Source of the DNA: an uncultured Pelagibacteraceae bacterium
GTDB lineage: Bacteria > Pseudomonadota > Alphaproteobacteria > Pelagibacterales > Pelagibacteraceae
Direction: 5' to 3'
NCBI GenBank assembly: GCA_902601785.1
Contig: CACKOH010000002.1
Coordinates: 1 to 64,000, forward strand
Length of the DNA: 64,000 bases
Under the pieces are notes generated by a model. It worked only from the letters and a program-made list of their open reading frames with translations. It was not told where the DNA came from and did no database searches. The position numbers were made by a program, and so were the translations under genes. Each line of letters opens with the position of its first letter. Position 1 is the first letter of the stretch. Positions 48,967 to 58,692 of this stretch are shown piece after piece.

Positions 48967-50187
48967 ATGAGAAAAATACTTGTTACTTTATTGTTTCTAA
49001 TTTTTGGAACATCTGCATTTGCAGATTGTAACATTAAAAGTGGATCAATAAATATTTTGGCTAATGATTTTCCTGCATTGAGAACTTTCGTTGAAACTTC
49101 TAAACAATGTAAAGGAAATGCTGATTTTAAAGTGACTCACTCATCTGAGCATAATAAAATCGCAGTGCCAGCATTAACTGCAAACCCTTCTGAATTTTCA
49201 GCAAGAATTGCTGCAAACAGTTCGATTGTTCCTTTAATGAACCAAGATTTGATAAGACCACTAGATGATCTTGTTAAAAAATATGGAAAAGGAATTCAAG
49301 ACTCTCAGTTAATTACAATTGATGGAAAAGTAATGGCTGTTGCATTTATGGCTAATACCCAGCACTTGTATTATAGAGAAGATATTTTAAAAGATATGGG
49401 TATAGCTGTACCAAAAACATATGAGGAAGTTGTTGCCGCTTCTGAAAAAATTAGAGCTTCAGGAAAAATGCAACATCCATATGCAGCTGCTTATAAAGCT
49501 GGCTGGAACTTAGCAGAAGAATTTGTAAACATGTTTATTGGTCATGGTGGTGAATTCTTTAAATCTGGAAGTGCAGAACCAAACATTAATAACGCTAAAG
49601 GTATTGCAACTTTAAATATGTTAAAAAAATTATCTGAATTAAGTAATCCTGATTACTTAACTCATGATAGTGAAGCAATTAAAGTAGAATGGGAATCTGG
49701 AAATGTTGCATTAATGACTTTGTGGGCATCTAGATCAGGAACTCTTTTAGATGATGAAGGTGATCCAAATATTACTAAAGCAACAAAACTAGCTGGACCT
49801 GCCACTGTTGGTGGAGGAAATATTCCAGCAGCTACACTATGGTGGGATGGTTTTACTCTCGCGAAAAATAGATCAGATGCTGATGCAGATGCTACATTTA
49901 GAGCTTTAGCACATGCAGCATCAAATAAGAAAATGGTTGCAGACGCTGCTGATCAAGCTGTTTGGTTAGTAGAGGGATTTGTTCCAGGACCAAAATCTAT
50001 TGGTGTAATCGAGGCTGTAAAAATGAAAGCAAAACCATATCCAATGTTGCCACAAATGGGATTAATGCATGGTGCATTAGGAAGTGAGATTGTTGAGTTT
50101 TTACAGGGTAAAGAGTCTGCTGAACAAGCATTGAAAGACGTTGAGGCTGCTTATATCAGTAAAGCTAAAGAACAAGGCTTTCTATAA
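48967..50187 (+). CDS. Carbohydrate-type ABC transporter extracellular solute-binding protein
   Basis: Signal peptide; MANTQHLYYREDILKDMGIAVPKTYEEVVAASEKI; VEWESGNVALMTLWASRSG. Confidence 0.9.
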   Translation: MRKILVTLLFLIFGTSAFADCNIKSGSINILANDFPALRTFVETSKQCKGNADFKVTHSSEHNKIAVPALTANPSEFSARIAANSSIVPLMNQDLIRPLDDLVKKYGKGIQDSQLITIDGKVMAVAFMANTQHLYYREDILKDMGIAVPKTYEEVVAASEKIRASGKMQHPYAAAYKAGWNLAEEFVNMFIGHGGEFFKSGSAEPNINNAKGIATLNMLKKLSELSNPDYLTHDSEAIKVEWESGNVALMTLWASRSGTLLDDEGDPNITKATKLAGPATVGGGNIPAATLWWDGFTLAKNRSDADADATFRALAHAASNKKMVADAADQAVWLVEGFVPGPKSIGVIEAVKMKAKPYPMLPQMGLMHGALGSEIVEFLQGKESAEQALKDVEAAYISKAKEQGFL

Positions 50188-50200
50188 AATCTAAAAATCT

Positions 50201-50223
50201 AAGTGGGGAATTTTTCCCCACTT
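50201..50223 (+). other. Intercistronic hairpin between solute-binding protein and permease genes
   Basis: Perfect 10-bp stem aagtggggaa/ttccccactt with 3-nt loop; no U-tract follows. Confidence 0.85.
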
Positions 50224-50236
50224 AATTAATATTTAG

Positions 50237-51265
50237 ATGCCCAATAAAACATTTTTTTGGTTTTTTTTACCAACAGGTTTAGCAATGATCCTGTTTATAG
50301 GGCTACCAATAATATCAACTGGTATACAATCATTTTATGCGCAGCATGATCAAATAGTAAAAGAAGTTAAAAAATGTGATCCATTTGGGTGTACCGTTTC
50401 AATTGTTGTTGATAATGAGGAAACCTCTAAAATTAGAGAAGCAAAGCCTCTTGGAAAATTTAATGGTTTTGGAACTTATACTGACAGAAATCATTTGGCA
50501 GTTGATGAAATAAAAAAATTTTGGAATGAGACTGAGAGTGTTAGTGCTTTTATAGATCAGGTTACCAATCTTCCTTTTTATAAAGCTTTAATATTCACTT
50601 TAACATACTGTTTATTTGTAACCCCGAATGTGCTTTTGTTAGGTTTTATAATAGCACTAAGCTTAAATGCAGTTGCCAGAAAAATTAGGGGACCATTAAT
50701 TTTTGGCACAATTTTACCCATGATAGTAACTCCTTTAGTTGGTTCTTTGGTTTTATTTTGGATGATTGATTCTCAAGGAATAATTGGTGCAAATATTCAA
50801 AACTTGATGAATGATCCTTATTTATCCCTTAAGTCCTCAAAAACATTAACTTGGATTACAATAATTATTTATGGTATTTGGCATCACTCCCCTTTTGCAT
50901 TTGTAGTATTTTATGCCGCTCTTCAAACAGTCCCTCAAGAACCAGTAGAGGCAGCTATTATTGATGGTGCATCAAGATTTCAAAGAATTAAACACATTGT
51001 GTTACCTCATATATATCCAGTGGTTACTTTTGTAGCATTGATCTCTTTAATGGATAATTTCCGAGTTTTTGAACCAATAATTGGATTTAGTGCAGAAGGA
51101 AGTGCACAATCTTTATCGTGGTTAATTTACGATAATCTAGTTAATGAAGAAGTAATATTATTCGGCTCTGCTGCAGCAACTTCCATTATGACTATAGTTG
51201 GTATAGCAATTTTGTTAGCTCCTGTTTTGATAAGAACTTGGAAAGAATTTAGGATAGCAAGATAA
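50237..51265 (+). CDS. Carbohydrate-type ABC transporter permease (MalF-like)
   Basis: Multiple TM segments; EAA loop EAAIIDGASRFQRIKHIVLPHIYPVV. Confidence 0.9.
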   Translation: MPNKTFFWFFLPTGLAMILFIGLPIISTGIQSFYAQHDQIVKEVKKCDPFGCTVSIVVDNEETSKIREAKPLGKFNGFGTYTDRNHLAVDEIKKFWNETESVSAFIDQVTNLPFYKALIFTLTYCLFVTPNVLLLGFIIALSLNAVARKIRGPLIFGTILPMIVTPLVGSLVLFWMIDSQGIIGANIQNLMNDPYLSLKSSKTLTWITIIIYGIWHHSPFAFVVFYAALQTVPQEPVEAAIIDGASRFQRIKHIVLPHIYPVVTFVALISLMDNFRVFEPIIGFSAEGSAQSLSWLIYDNLVNEEVILFGSAAATSIMTIVGIAILLAPVLIRTWKEFRIAR

Positions 51266-51267
51266 TT

Positions 51268-52149
51268 ATGGATTATGGATTAGATAAAAAAACGACAAGT
51301 TTAAAAACTTTCAATACAATTTTTATAATTGTCTGGCTTTTGATTGCTTGTTTTCCATTTATTTGGACATTTTGGGGGTCATTTAAAGTAAGAGCTGATT
51401 TTTTTTCCAGATCAGATTGGTGGTATGCTATTTCAGCTTTTAATACTTTAATTGAAACTGGAGGAAAATTTACTACAAACGCCTATAGTCAAGCATGGAC
51501 TGAAGGAGAGTTTTGGAAGGCATCAAAAAATACTATTATTGTTACTATTTTTGTTGTTAGTATTTCTTTATTCCTAGGAACACTAGGTGCGTACGCTCTA
51601 TCAAGATCTACAAGAAATTATGCGTTTTGGTTATTAATTCTAGCTTTAATTTTTAGAGCGATGCCACACATAACTTTAGTATCTGGTTATCTGTTTCCAT
51701 TTTTTGAACTTCAAATTTGGGGAATATTACCTACAACAATTGTTGTGTTGGTTGCTATTAATCAACCATTTACGCTATGGCTTCTATATTCCTTTTTTAA
51801 AACAGTGCCTAGAGAACTTGATGAGAGTGCCTTAATAGATGGATGTTCATATTTTCAAACTTTCAGACACATTATAATGCCAGTAATGTGGCCAGGGGTG
51901 ATAACTGCGGGCTTGTTTAGTTTAATGTTAGCTTATAATGATTTTACAGTAACTGCATTGCTATTGAATCAGGAAAATCACACAATGGTACCAAAGATAC
52001 AAAGTTATTTAGGAACAAACCAACATGAGGGAAATTTAATGTGGGCCGTATCATCTGTTGTATCAGCCACAGCTCCTCTTTTTATTTTAGTAATGTTTTT
52101 TCAACGGCAAATTATTAGTGGTCTGACAGCTGGAGCTATTAAAGGTTGA
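51268..52149 (+). CDS. Carbohydrate-type ABC transporter permease (MalG-like)
   Basis: EAA loop ESALIDGCSYFQTFRHIIMPVMWPGVITAGLFSLMLAYNDF. Confidence 0.9.
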   Translation: MDYGLDKKTTSLKTFNTIFIIVWLLIACFPFIWTFWGSFKVRADFFSRSDWWYAISAFNTLIETGGKFTTNAYSQAWTEGEFWKASKNTIIVTIFVVSISLFLGTLGAYALSRSTRNYAFWLLILALIFRAMPHITLVSGYLFPFFELQIWGILPTTIVVLVAINQPFTLWLLYSFFKTVPRELDESALIDGCSYFQTFRHIIMPVMWPGVITAGLFSLMLAYNDFTVTALLLNQENHTMVPKIQSYLGTNQHEGNLMWAVSSVVSATAPLFILVMFFQRQIISGLTAGAIKG

Positions 52150-52808
52150 CAAAATATAAGGCTTTATTATTTGGATCAATCGGGACCATTGTTGAAACAT
52201 CTGAAATTCAAAGAAAATCATTTAATAGCGCATTTAAAATTGCTGGTCTTAAATGGAATTGGACAAAAGAAATTTACAAAAATTTACTCAATAAATCTGG
52301 GGGCGAGGAAAGAATATTGAGATATGCAAAACAAACTAAAAAAAATATTAATTCCAAAAATATAATCAAATTAAAAACAAAAATATTTAATAGCTACTTA
52401 AAAAAAAATAAACTTAAATTAAGAAGTGGCGTTAAGGAAATAATAAAATATTGTAAAAAACAAGAAATCAAACTAGCTTTAGTTTCTTCAACCTCCAAAA
52501 ATAATATAAATTCAATTTTTTTTTGTTTAAGGGATAGTTTAAATAAAAAAGATTTTGATTTTATTGGTAATTCTAAATTAGTTAAAAAACTTAAACCATC
52601 TGCTGAAATATATAAATTGGCTTTAAAAGAACTTAGGCTAAAACCCAAAGAGTGTATTGCAATAGAGGATACACAGGAAAGTCTCAATTCTGCAATAAAA
52701 GCTAAATTGAAATGTTTTATTTTTCCTGGAAATTTTCACAGGTCAAAAAAATTTAATGGTGCGTTTAAAGAAGTAAGTAAAATAAATAAGAATATATTTA
52801 AATCTTAA
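52146..52808 (+). CDS. HAD-like protein lacking the canonical DxD nucleophile motif
   Basis: TTG start overlapping the permease stop; KYKALLFGSIGTIVETSEIQRKSFNSAF aligns with HAD motif I but DxD is replaced by GSI; later HAD features kept (LALVSSTSKNN, KLKPSAEIYKLALKELRLKPKECIAIEDTQESLNSAIKA). Confidence 0.78.
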   Translation: MTKYKALLFGSIGTIVETSEIQRKSFNSAFKIAGLKWNWTKEIYKNLLNKSGGEERILRYAKQTKKNINSKNIIKLKTKIFNSYLKKNKLKLRSGVKEIIKYCKKQEIKLALVSSTSKNNINSIFFCLRDSLNKKDFDFIGNSKLVKKLKPSAEIYKLALKELRLKPKECIAIEDTQESLNSAIKAKLKCFIFPGNFHRSKKFNGAFKEVSKINKNIFKS

Positions 52809-53266
52809 GTTTCAGGAACAAACAACAAGCACAAACCATTATTACAAAATCTTTTTCCAGTAGCTGTTGGGCCATCAAGAAAAACATGTCCATGATGAGC
52901 ACCACAATTTGCACAATGGTATTCTATTCTTCTCATACCAAATGAATAATCTATTTTAGTTTTAAAAGCACCTGGAAGTGCCTCACTAAAAGATGGCCAA
53001 CCAGTGCCACTATCAAACTTTGCCTCAGATGAAAATAACTTAGCTCCACAATTAGCACAAAGGTAAAATCCTTTTCTTTTCTCATTAAGTAATTTACTTG
53101 TAAAAGCTCTCTCTGTTCCTTCATTAAACATGATTTCTTTTTGCTTTTTAGATAAATTTTTATTGATAATTTTTTTAATTTCCGAAAAAGCAAATTTGTA
53201 AGGGGCTATAAGTAATGAAAAAAATGACAGACTTACAATTTTTATAAAGTTTCTTTTATTATTCAT
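52805..53266 (-). CDS. msrB: Peptide-methionine (R)-S-oxide reductase, exported form
   Basis: FYLCANCGAKLFSSEAKFDSGTGWPSFSEAL; YHCANCGAHHGHVFLDGP; KRFCNNG; N-terminal signal-like sequence. Confidence 0.9.
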   Translation of the reverse strand: MNNKRNFIKIVSLSFFSLLIAPYKFAFSEIKKIINKNLSKKQKEIMFNEGTERAFTSKLLNEKRKGFYLCANCGAKLFSSEAKFDSGTGWPSFSEALPGAFKTKIDYSFGMRRIEYHCANCGAHHGHVFLDGPTATGKRFCNNGLCLLFVPET

Positions 53267-53395
53267 TCTATACTAATACGAAAAAAATTTATTATTTCAA
53301 TAATCACCTGTGTCACAACAAAAATAATAATTAAATAATTCACTTTTATAGAATCTTAGTTACAATCTAAAAAATATTAAATTCAAAGGAGAATA

Positions 53396-53761
53396 ATGAA
53401 AAAATTTGAAGAACTAATGAGCGTAAGTAACGAGATTGAAAATATAACTGCAGAAGATGCAAAGAAAAAAATTAATGACCCAAATGTTCAATTTATTGAT
53501 GTTAGGGACAAAGAAAGCTTTTCAAAGGGTAGTATAGGCAATGCTGTGCACATGGACAGAGGTCTACTTGAATTTTACTTGGCTGAAGGAAGTCCTCTTG
53601 AAAACAAAATGTTTAAAGATAATCCAGATAAAGAATATGTAGTTTTTTGTGGTGTAGGTGGACAAGGTACGTTAGCTACCAAAACTATGAAGGATATGGG
53701 AATAAAAAATGTAAAAAATATTTCTGGTGGTATTGCTGAGTGGAATAAAATTAAAGATTAA
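53396..53761 (+). CDS. Rhodanese-like domain protein
   Basis: VQFIDVRDKESFSKGSIGNAVHMDRG; VVFCGVGGQGTLATKTMKDMGIKNVKNISGGIAEW. Confidence 0.88.
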   Translation: MKKFEELMSVSNEIENITAEDAKKKINDPNVQFIDVRDKESFSKGSIGNAVHMDRGLLEFYLAEGSPLENKMFKDNPDKEYVVFCGVGGQGTLATKTMKDMGIKNVKNISGGIAEWNKIKD

Positions 53762-54371
53762 TTGAATAAATTATTTCTCTTATCACATATAAAGTAATTA
53801 CAGACATAATGAAAATTATTATCCAATTAATTATATTCCAAATTTTTTTATTATTTAGGTATTTTGAAAAATAATTTGATGCATATCCAATAGAAAAGAA
53901 AAAAACTGTAGAGGCAATAGAAGCTCCAATACCAAATATTATTTTATCATAAAGCAAAAAACTTTTTGAAAAATTACCTAAAAAAAATACAGTATCTGAA
54001 TAAACATGAGGATTTAAATAAGTAAAACCTAAAGTTTTAATAATTATACTAACTAAAGAAGTTTTCGTATAATTTTGATTAAAATCAATTTTTTTAATCC
54101 TTAATTTTATTTTTGAGTAAATAAAATAGATTAAAAATAAAACTAAAAGAATATTAAAAATTAATTCTATTTTTAAAGTGAAATATTGATTAAAATAATA
54201 AAAAAGAAAAATACCTAAAAATATAAGGAAACAATCTGAGATTGAGCATATAAAGCAAACTATAAATGTATATTGTTTTTTTAAGCCTTGCTCAATTACA
54301 AATATATTTTGGGCTCCGATAGCTAATATTAAGCTTAGACCTGTAAAAAAACCAAGTAATAAAAATTCCAT
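53751..54371 (-). CDS. LysE/ArgO family amino-acid exporter
   Basis: GFFTGLSLILAIGAQNIFVIEQGLKKQY; FTYLNPHVYSDTVFFLG. Confidence 0.88.
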   Translation of the reverse strand: MEFLLLGFFTGLSLILAIGAQNIFVIEQGLKKQYTFIVCFICSISDCFLIFLGIFLFYYFNQYFTLKIELIFNILLVLFLIYFIYSKIKLRIKKIDFNQNYTKTSLVSIIIKTLGFTYLNPHVYSDTVFFLGNFSKSFLLYDKIIFGIGASIASTVFFFSIGYASNYFSKYLNNKKIWNIINWIIIFIMSVITLYVIREIIYSINL

Positions 54372-54393
54372 TAAAAATAATTATTAAAAATAA

Positions 54394-54804
54394 TTATTCC
54401 GAATTTGCCGTAAGAGTTTTGATTTCTAAAATATTTTCGTTTGGATCTTTAACAAAGAAAGTTTCTTGTTCATACTTTGTACCTTTAAATCTTAAATATG
54501 GTTCATCGTAATATTTTGTTCCACTATCTTTTAATCTTTGTTTTAAACTGTCAAAATCTTTTCTAGACAAATGAACTCCAAAATGTGGAACTGAAACATT
54601 TCCCATATCGACATCATGTCTTTCGCTTTCCAATTTATGCTCACTTTTATGAAGAGTTAATTCGTTTCCCCAAAAATCAACATCTGCCCACTCTTGAGCT
54701 GAATTATCTAATCTGCATCCTAAAGTTTCACTATAAAATTTTTTCGCTATTTCTAAGTCTCCACATGGAATTGCTAGGTGAAAACAGTTAGTGTTTTTGT
54801 ACAT
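54394..54804 (-). CDS. VOC family (glyoxalase-like) protein
   Basis: FHLAIPCGDLEIAKKFYSETLGCRL; TFFVKDPNENILEIK. Confidence 0.88.
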   Translation of the reverse strand: MYKNTNCFHLAIPCGDLEIAKKFYSETLGCRLDNSAQEWADVDFWGNELTLHKSEHKLESERHDVDMGNVSVPHFGVHLSRKDFDSLKQRLKDSGTKYYDEPYLRFKGTKYEQETFFVKDPNENILEIKTLTANSE

Positions 54805-54872
54805 AAATTATCCTTTAATTACTGAATATAATCACTATATAACCTGTAAATTTAAATTCAACAATCATATAT

Positions 54873-55451
54873 ATGAATGACTTTTTACAATCAATAATTG
54901 ACAGAGATCCTGCGGCTAGATCAAAATTAAGTTTAATTTTAACTTACCCTGGTGTTAAGGCAGTTTTTTTTCATAGGGTGGCAAACTTTTTTAGCACAGC
55001 AAAATTTGATTTGATTGCAAGAATCATTTCACAATTTTCAAGATTCATGACTGGTATTGAAATTCATCCTAAAGCAAAAATAGGAAAAAATTTATTTATT
55101 GATCATGGTATGGGTGTTGTGATTGGTGAAACATCTGAGATTGGTGATAATGTAACTATTTACCATATGGTAACTTTGGGCGGAATAGCTCCAAGTATAA
55201 ATTCAAATGATCAAAGAAATGTTAAACGTCATCCAACTATTGAAAATGAAGTTGTAATTGGGTCAGGTGCACAAGTTTTGGGTCCAGTTACTGTTGGGTG
55301 TTGTGCAAAAATTGGAGCAAATGCTGTAATTACAAAAGATGTTCCTGAGAAAGCTGTAATGGTTGGGATACCTGCAAAAAATGTTGGTATGGCAGACAGT
55401 GAATTTAAACCATATGGTATTACTCCTGATAGTGATAAAAAATCAGAATAA
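54873..55451 (+). CDS. cysE: Serine O-acetyltransferase
   Basis: [68 protein letters not shown]. Confidence 0.93.
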   Translation: MNDFLQSIIDRDPAARSKLSLILTYPGVKAVFFHRVANFFSTAKFDLIARIISQFSRFMTGIEIHPKAKIGKNLFIDHGMGVVIGETSEIGDNVTIYHMVTLGGIAPSINSNDQRNVKRHPTIENEVVIGSGAQVLGPVTVGCCAKIGANAVITKDVPEKAVMVGIPAKNVGMADSEFKPYGITPDSDKKSE

Positions 55452-56452
55452 TGAATGATTTACAAAATGACTTTATTTCAGGGATTGGAAATACTCCTTT
55501 AATAAAATTAAGAGCAGCTTCAGAAATTACTGGTTGTAACATTTTTGGAAAAGCAGAATTTTTAAACCCAGGTGGATCGGTAAAAGACAGAGCAGCTCTT
55601 GCTTTAATTAAAGATGCACAAGAAAAAAAATTAATTACCAAAGGTGGTACAGTTGTCGAAGGTACAGCAGGAAATACTGGGATTGGATTAGGTCTTTTAG
55701 GAAATTCATTAGGTTATAAAACAATTATTGTAATGAATGATAATCAAACTCAAGAAAAAAAAGATATTCTCAAAAACCTTGGAGCAGAACTAAAACTAGT
55801 TCCAGCTAAACCTTATAAAGATGATAATAATTTTGTTAAAGTCGCAGCAAGATTAGCTGATGAACTTAGACCTTCGAATAATAATGGAGTAATTTGGGCT
55901 AACCAATTTGATAATACGGCAAATGCCAAAGGTCATTACGAAGGAACAGGTAAAGAAATTTGGGATCAAACCAATGGTAAAGTTGATGGATTTGTATGTT
56001 CCTCAGGAACCGGAGGAACAATTTCAGGTGTTAGTAATGCTCTTAAAGAAAAAAATAAAGATATAAAAATTTTCCTTTCAGATCCAAAAGGTTCTGCTCT
56101 TTATAATTATATAAAAAATGGAGAATTAAAATCTGAAGGTGGATCAATAACTGAGGGAATTGGATCTAGTAGAGTAACTGCAAACTTTAAAGATGCTAAA
56201 ATTGATGACGCTTATTCAATTGATGATCATGAAGCTTTGCCAATTCTTTATGATTTAATTCAAAATGAAGGATTGAGCTTAGGGACCAGCTGTGGGATTA
56301 ATATTGCAGGGGCTATTAGAATGGGTAAAGAATTAGGTCCTGGAAAAACAATTGTTACAATTCTTTGTGATAGAAGTGATAAATATGCTACTAAAATGTT
56401 CAATAAAGAGTTCTTAAAAGAAAAAGGACTACCAATACCTAATTGGTTTTAA
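55451..56452 (+). CDS. cysK: Cysteine synthase A
   Basis: IGNTPLIKLRAASEITGCNIFGKAEFLNPGGSVKDRAAL; VEGTAGNTGIGLGL; CSSGTGGTISGVSNALKE. Confidence 0.92.
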   Translation: MNDLQNDFISGIGNTPLIKLRAASEITGCNIFGKAEFLNPGGSVKDRAALALIKDAQEKKLITKGGTVVEGTAGNTGIGLGLLGNSLGYKTIIVMNDNQTQEKKDILKNLGAELKLVPAKPYKDDNNFVKVAARLADELRPSNNNGVIWANQFDNTANAKGHYEGTGKEIWDQTNGKVDGFVCSSGTGGTISGVSNALKEKNKDIKIFLSDPKGSALYNYIKNGELKSEGGSITEGIGSSRVTANFKDAKIDDAYSIDDHEALPILYDLIQNEGLSLGTSCGINIAGAIRMGKELGPGKTIVTILCDRSDKYATKMFNKEFLKEKGLPIPNWF

Positions 56453-56865
56453 ACATATATTTTATCGGCTAATCCATAAGTAAGAACCGCACTTAAGATT
56501 GTAAGTACTAAAGGAGCATAAATCGCTTCATCTGAGGTTTTATCTGTATGCCCAAGTTTATTAATTTTAGTGCTGTAGAAACCAACAATAAATGCTGACA
56601 AGTTTTGTAAGAATATTAAATTAAAAAATCCCCAAGTTGCTTCTAAGCCGTTAGGTCTAATGAAACCAACATATATTGCCATTACTGTTGAGCCTAAAAA
56701 AATAGATCCAAAAAATCTAACTATGCTAGCTCCAGTAGCATCCATTCCATATTGGTTTAAAAAGGATTGAGTTTGAAAGACACATCTAAATCCATAATAC
56801 GCAAAACCTATGAAGTGAACTAAAAAGACTATTAAATAAAAAATTCCATTAAATTTTTCGATCAT
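56449..56865 (-). CDS. Small membrane protein of unknown function
   Basis: 138 aa with about four hydrophobic segments. Confidence 0.6.
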   Translation of the reverse strand: MIEKFNGIFYLIVFLVHFIGFAYYGFRCVFQTQSFLNQYGMDATGASIVRFFGSIFLGSTVMAIYVGFIRPNGLEATWGFFNLIFLQNLSAFIVGFYSTKINKLGHTDKTSDEAIYAPLVLTILSAVLTYGLADKIYV

Positions 56866-57111
56866 TGGATAATTCTACCAAAAGTTTGTTAAAATAAAAA
56901 ATTTTTTTAAAGTTTTCCCCATCAAGTTGTAAATTACACAATAGCGTCAAATGAACATTTCCATAACTTTATTTGACTATGTAGTTTAGACTAATTCTAG
57001 TAACAATTCGCAAAGCTAAAATATGACTGCATACCAAAGTTGCGATCATAACATTACTTTGTCAATTATTTGCTAGGTTAAGATTATGCAACATAATTAT
57101 AGGAGTATTAA

Positions 57112-57486
57112 ATGGACGCAAAAGAAGTAGTTAAAAAAGGATATGAACTTTTTGGTAAAGGAGATATGAAGGCATTTATGGAAATGGTACATGATGATAT
57201 CACTTGGATTTATCCTGGAGATAAGCATCCAATGTCTGGAACTCACAAAGGTAAAGAGGCATATATGAAAACCATGATGCAAGTCCCACAACTTTGGAAT
57301 AATTTTTCAGTAACCCCAGATATGATGATTAGTGAGGGAAACAAAGTATTTGTTAAGGCAACTGCTAAGGCAGATGGAATGGATACTATTTTTGGTCATT
57401 ACTTTGAAGTAGGTGATGATGGTAAACTGACGACGTTTATTGCGTTTGACGATACACTAAGCATGTTCAATGCAATGAAGAAATAA
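57112..57486 (+). CDS. SnoaL-like/ketosteroid isomerase-related protein
   Basis: VVKKGYELFGKGDMKAFMEMVHDDITWIYPGDKHPMSGTHKGKEAYM; HYFEVGDDGKLTTFIAFDDT. Confidence 0.85.
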   Translation: MDAKEVVKKGYELFGKGDMKAFMEMVHDDITWIYPGDKHPMSGTHKGKEAYMKTMMQVPQLWNNFSVTPDMMISEGNKVFVKATAKADGMDTIFGHYFEVGDDGKLTTFIAFDDTLSMFNAMKK

Positions 57487-57495
57487 GGAGATAAA

Positions 57496-57969
57496 ATGAA
57501 AAAAACAATATTAGCATTAATATTTTCACTATTAACAACCTACGCTCTAGCTGAAACAGGTAAATTTAATGCCTCTGGAGCAGGGTCTTGGGCAGTAAAT
57601 GTAATGGATGGTGGCAATGGAAATATGAGTATTACATATGATGGTAATGCTGGCCTATCCGATAAAGAAGGAAGTATTTTTGATAAGTCTACAATGCACT
57701 GTATTGGAGGATTAACTTTAGTTGCAGGTAAATTTGATGACGAAACAGGTATGTGTACTTTTTACTTAATGGATGGTGAAAAAGTCTTTATAAATTATAA
57801 AGGTAAAGGAACTGGAGGACAAGGTGGTTCTGGAGATTTTGTGATTGTTGGTGGAACTGGAAAATATGAAAAAATTTCAGGAACTGGTTTTTCAAGCAGA
57901 CAAAATCTTAAAGGTAAAGCTGGAATGGCTCATTCATTAAATCAAATGAGTGGAAATTATACTTATTAA
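57496..57969 (+). CDS. Secreted protein, possibly allene-oxide-cyclase-like barrel
   Basis: Signal peptide (MKKTILALIFSLLTTYALA); GSGDFVIVGGTGKYEKISGTG motif. Confidence 0.55.
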   Translation: MKKTILALIFSLLTTYALAETGKFNASGAGSWAVNVMDGGNGNMSITYDGNAGLSDKEGSIFDKSTMHCIGGLTLVAGKFDDETGMCTFYLMDGEKVFINYKGKGTGGQGGSGDFVIVGGTGKYEKISGTGFSSRQNLKGKAGMAHSLNQMSGNYTY

Positions 57970-57989
57970 TTAAAAAAAGGAGATCAACA

Positions 57990-58367
57990 ATGAAAAAAAC
58001 AACTTTAGCATTACTATTTAGTGCTGTTCTTTCATCAACTGCAATTGCAGGGATGTCTGATAGTGATAAATCTAAAGCTTGGGAATGTAGTGGTATTTAT
58101 ATGGCAAACTATTTTTTACCACCGGGAGAAAGTTTTGAGTACAGTATGAAAGAAAAATCAATGGCATCAGTTAAAGTTCTAAAATCATATGCTCTTGAAA
58201 TAGGTATTTCTGAAAAGGAATGGGATGATGGAGTAAACAAAGCTGTTGATAAATATAATGGTGCAAAATATGACAAAGTAAAAACAGAGGCTTGTCATGC
58301 TTTTATAAATTCAGCTGTTCCAAACGGTGAAGACCGAGTTAAAAAAGTAGTACAGACTTTATATTAA
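57990..58367 (+). CDS. Secreted protein of unknown function
   Basis: Signal peptide (MKKTTLALLFSAVLSSTAIA); two cysteines in the mature part; SD aaaggag upstream. Confidence 0.6.
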   Translation: MKKTTLALLFSAVLSSTAIAGMSDSDKSKAWECSGIYMANYFLPPGESFEYSMKEKSMASVKVLKSYALEIGISEKEWDDGVNKAVDKYNGAKYDKVKTEACHAFINSAVPNGEDRVKKVVQTLY

Positions 58368-58387
58368 ATTAACAAAAGGAAAAAATA

Positions 58388-58678
58388 ATGGAAAAAGAAA
58401 TGTTAGCATTAGTAAATTTTAAAGAAGGTAAAATGGAAACTTTCATGGGCTGGATGCAGTCTGATGAAGGTATGGGTGTAAGAAAAAGCGTTGCCTATCC
58501 AGAAAAAACTATTGGGGCAATGAAACCAGATAAAACAGGTATGTTGTTCAAAGTTTCAGTTCATAATGAACCTGGAATGAAAGAATTTGTATCTGGAAAT
58601 AACCCTACTGCAAAAGCGATTTATGAAGAATGCATAGAAAGTGCTCAGCTTTGGGAAATGTCAGAGATAAGTCTTTAA
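58388..58678 (+). CDS. Small protein of unknown function
   Basis: 96 aa in an evenly spaced gene run with short upstream gaps. Confidence 0.6.
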   Translation: MEKEMLALVNFKEGKMETFMGWMQSDEGMGVRKSVAYPEKTIGAMKPDKTGMLFKVSVHNEPGMKEFVSGNNPTAKAIYEECIESAQLWEMSEISL

Positions 58679-58692
58679 CTTAATAATTAAAA

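Noticed and set aside
53396-53761. Rhodanese plus MsrB plus cysE/cysK as a sulfur-redox island
   Set aside because: Genes are on different strands with separate junctions; all are common housekeeping families, so linkage looks incidental.
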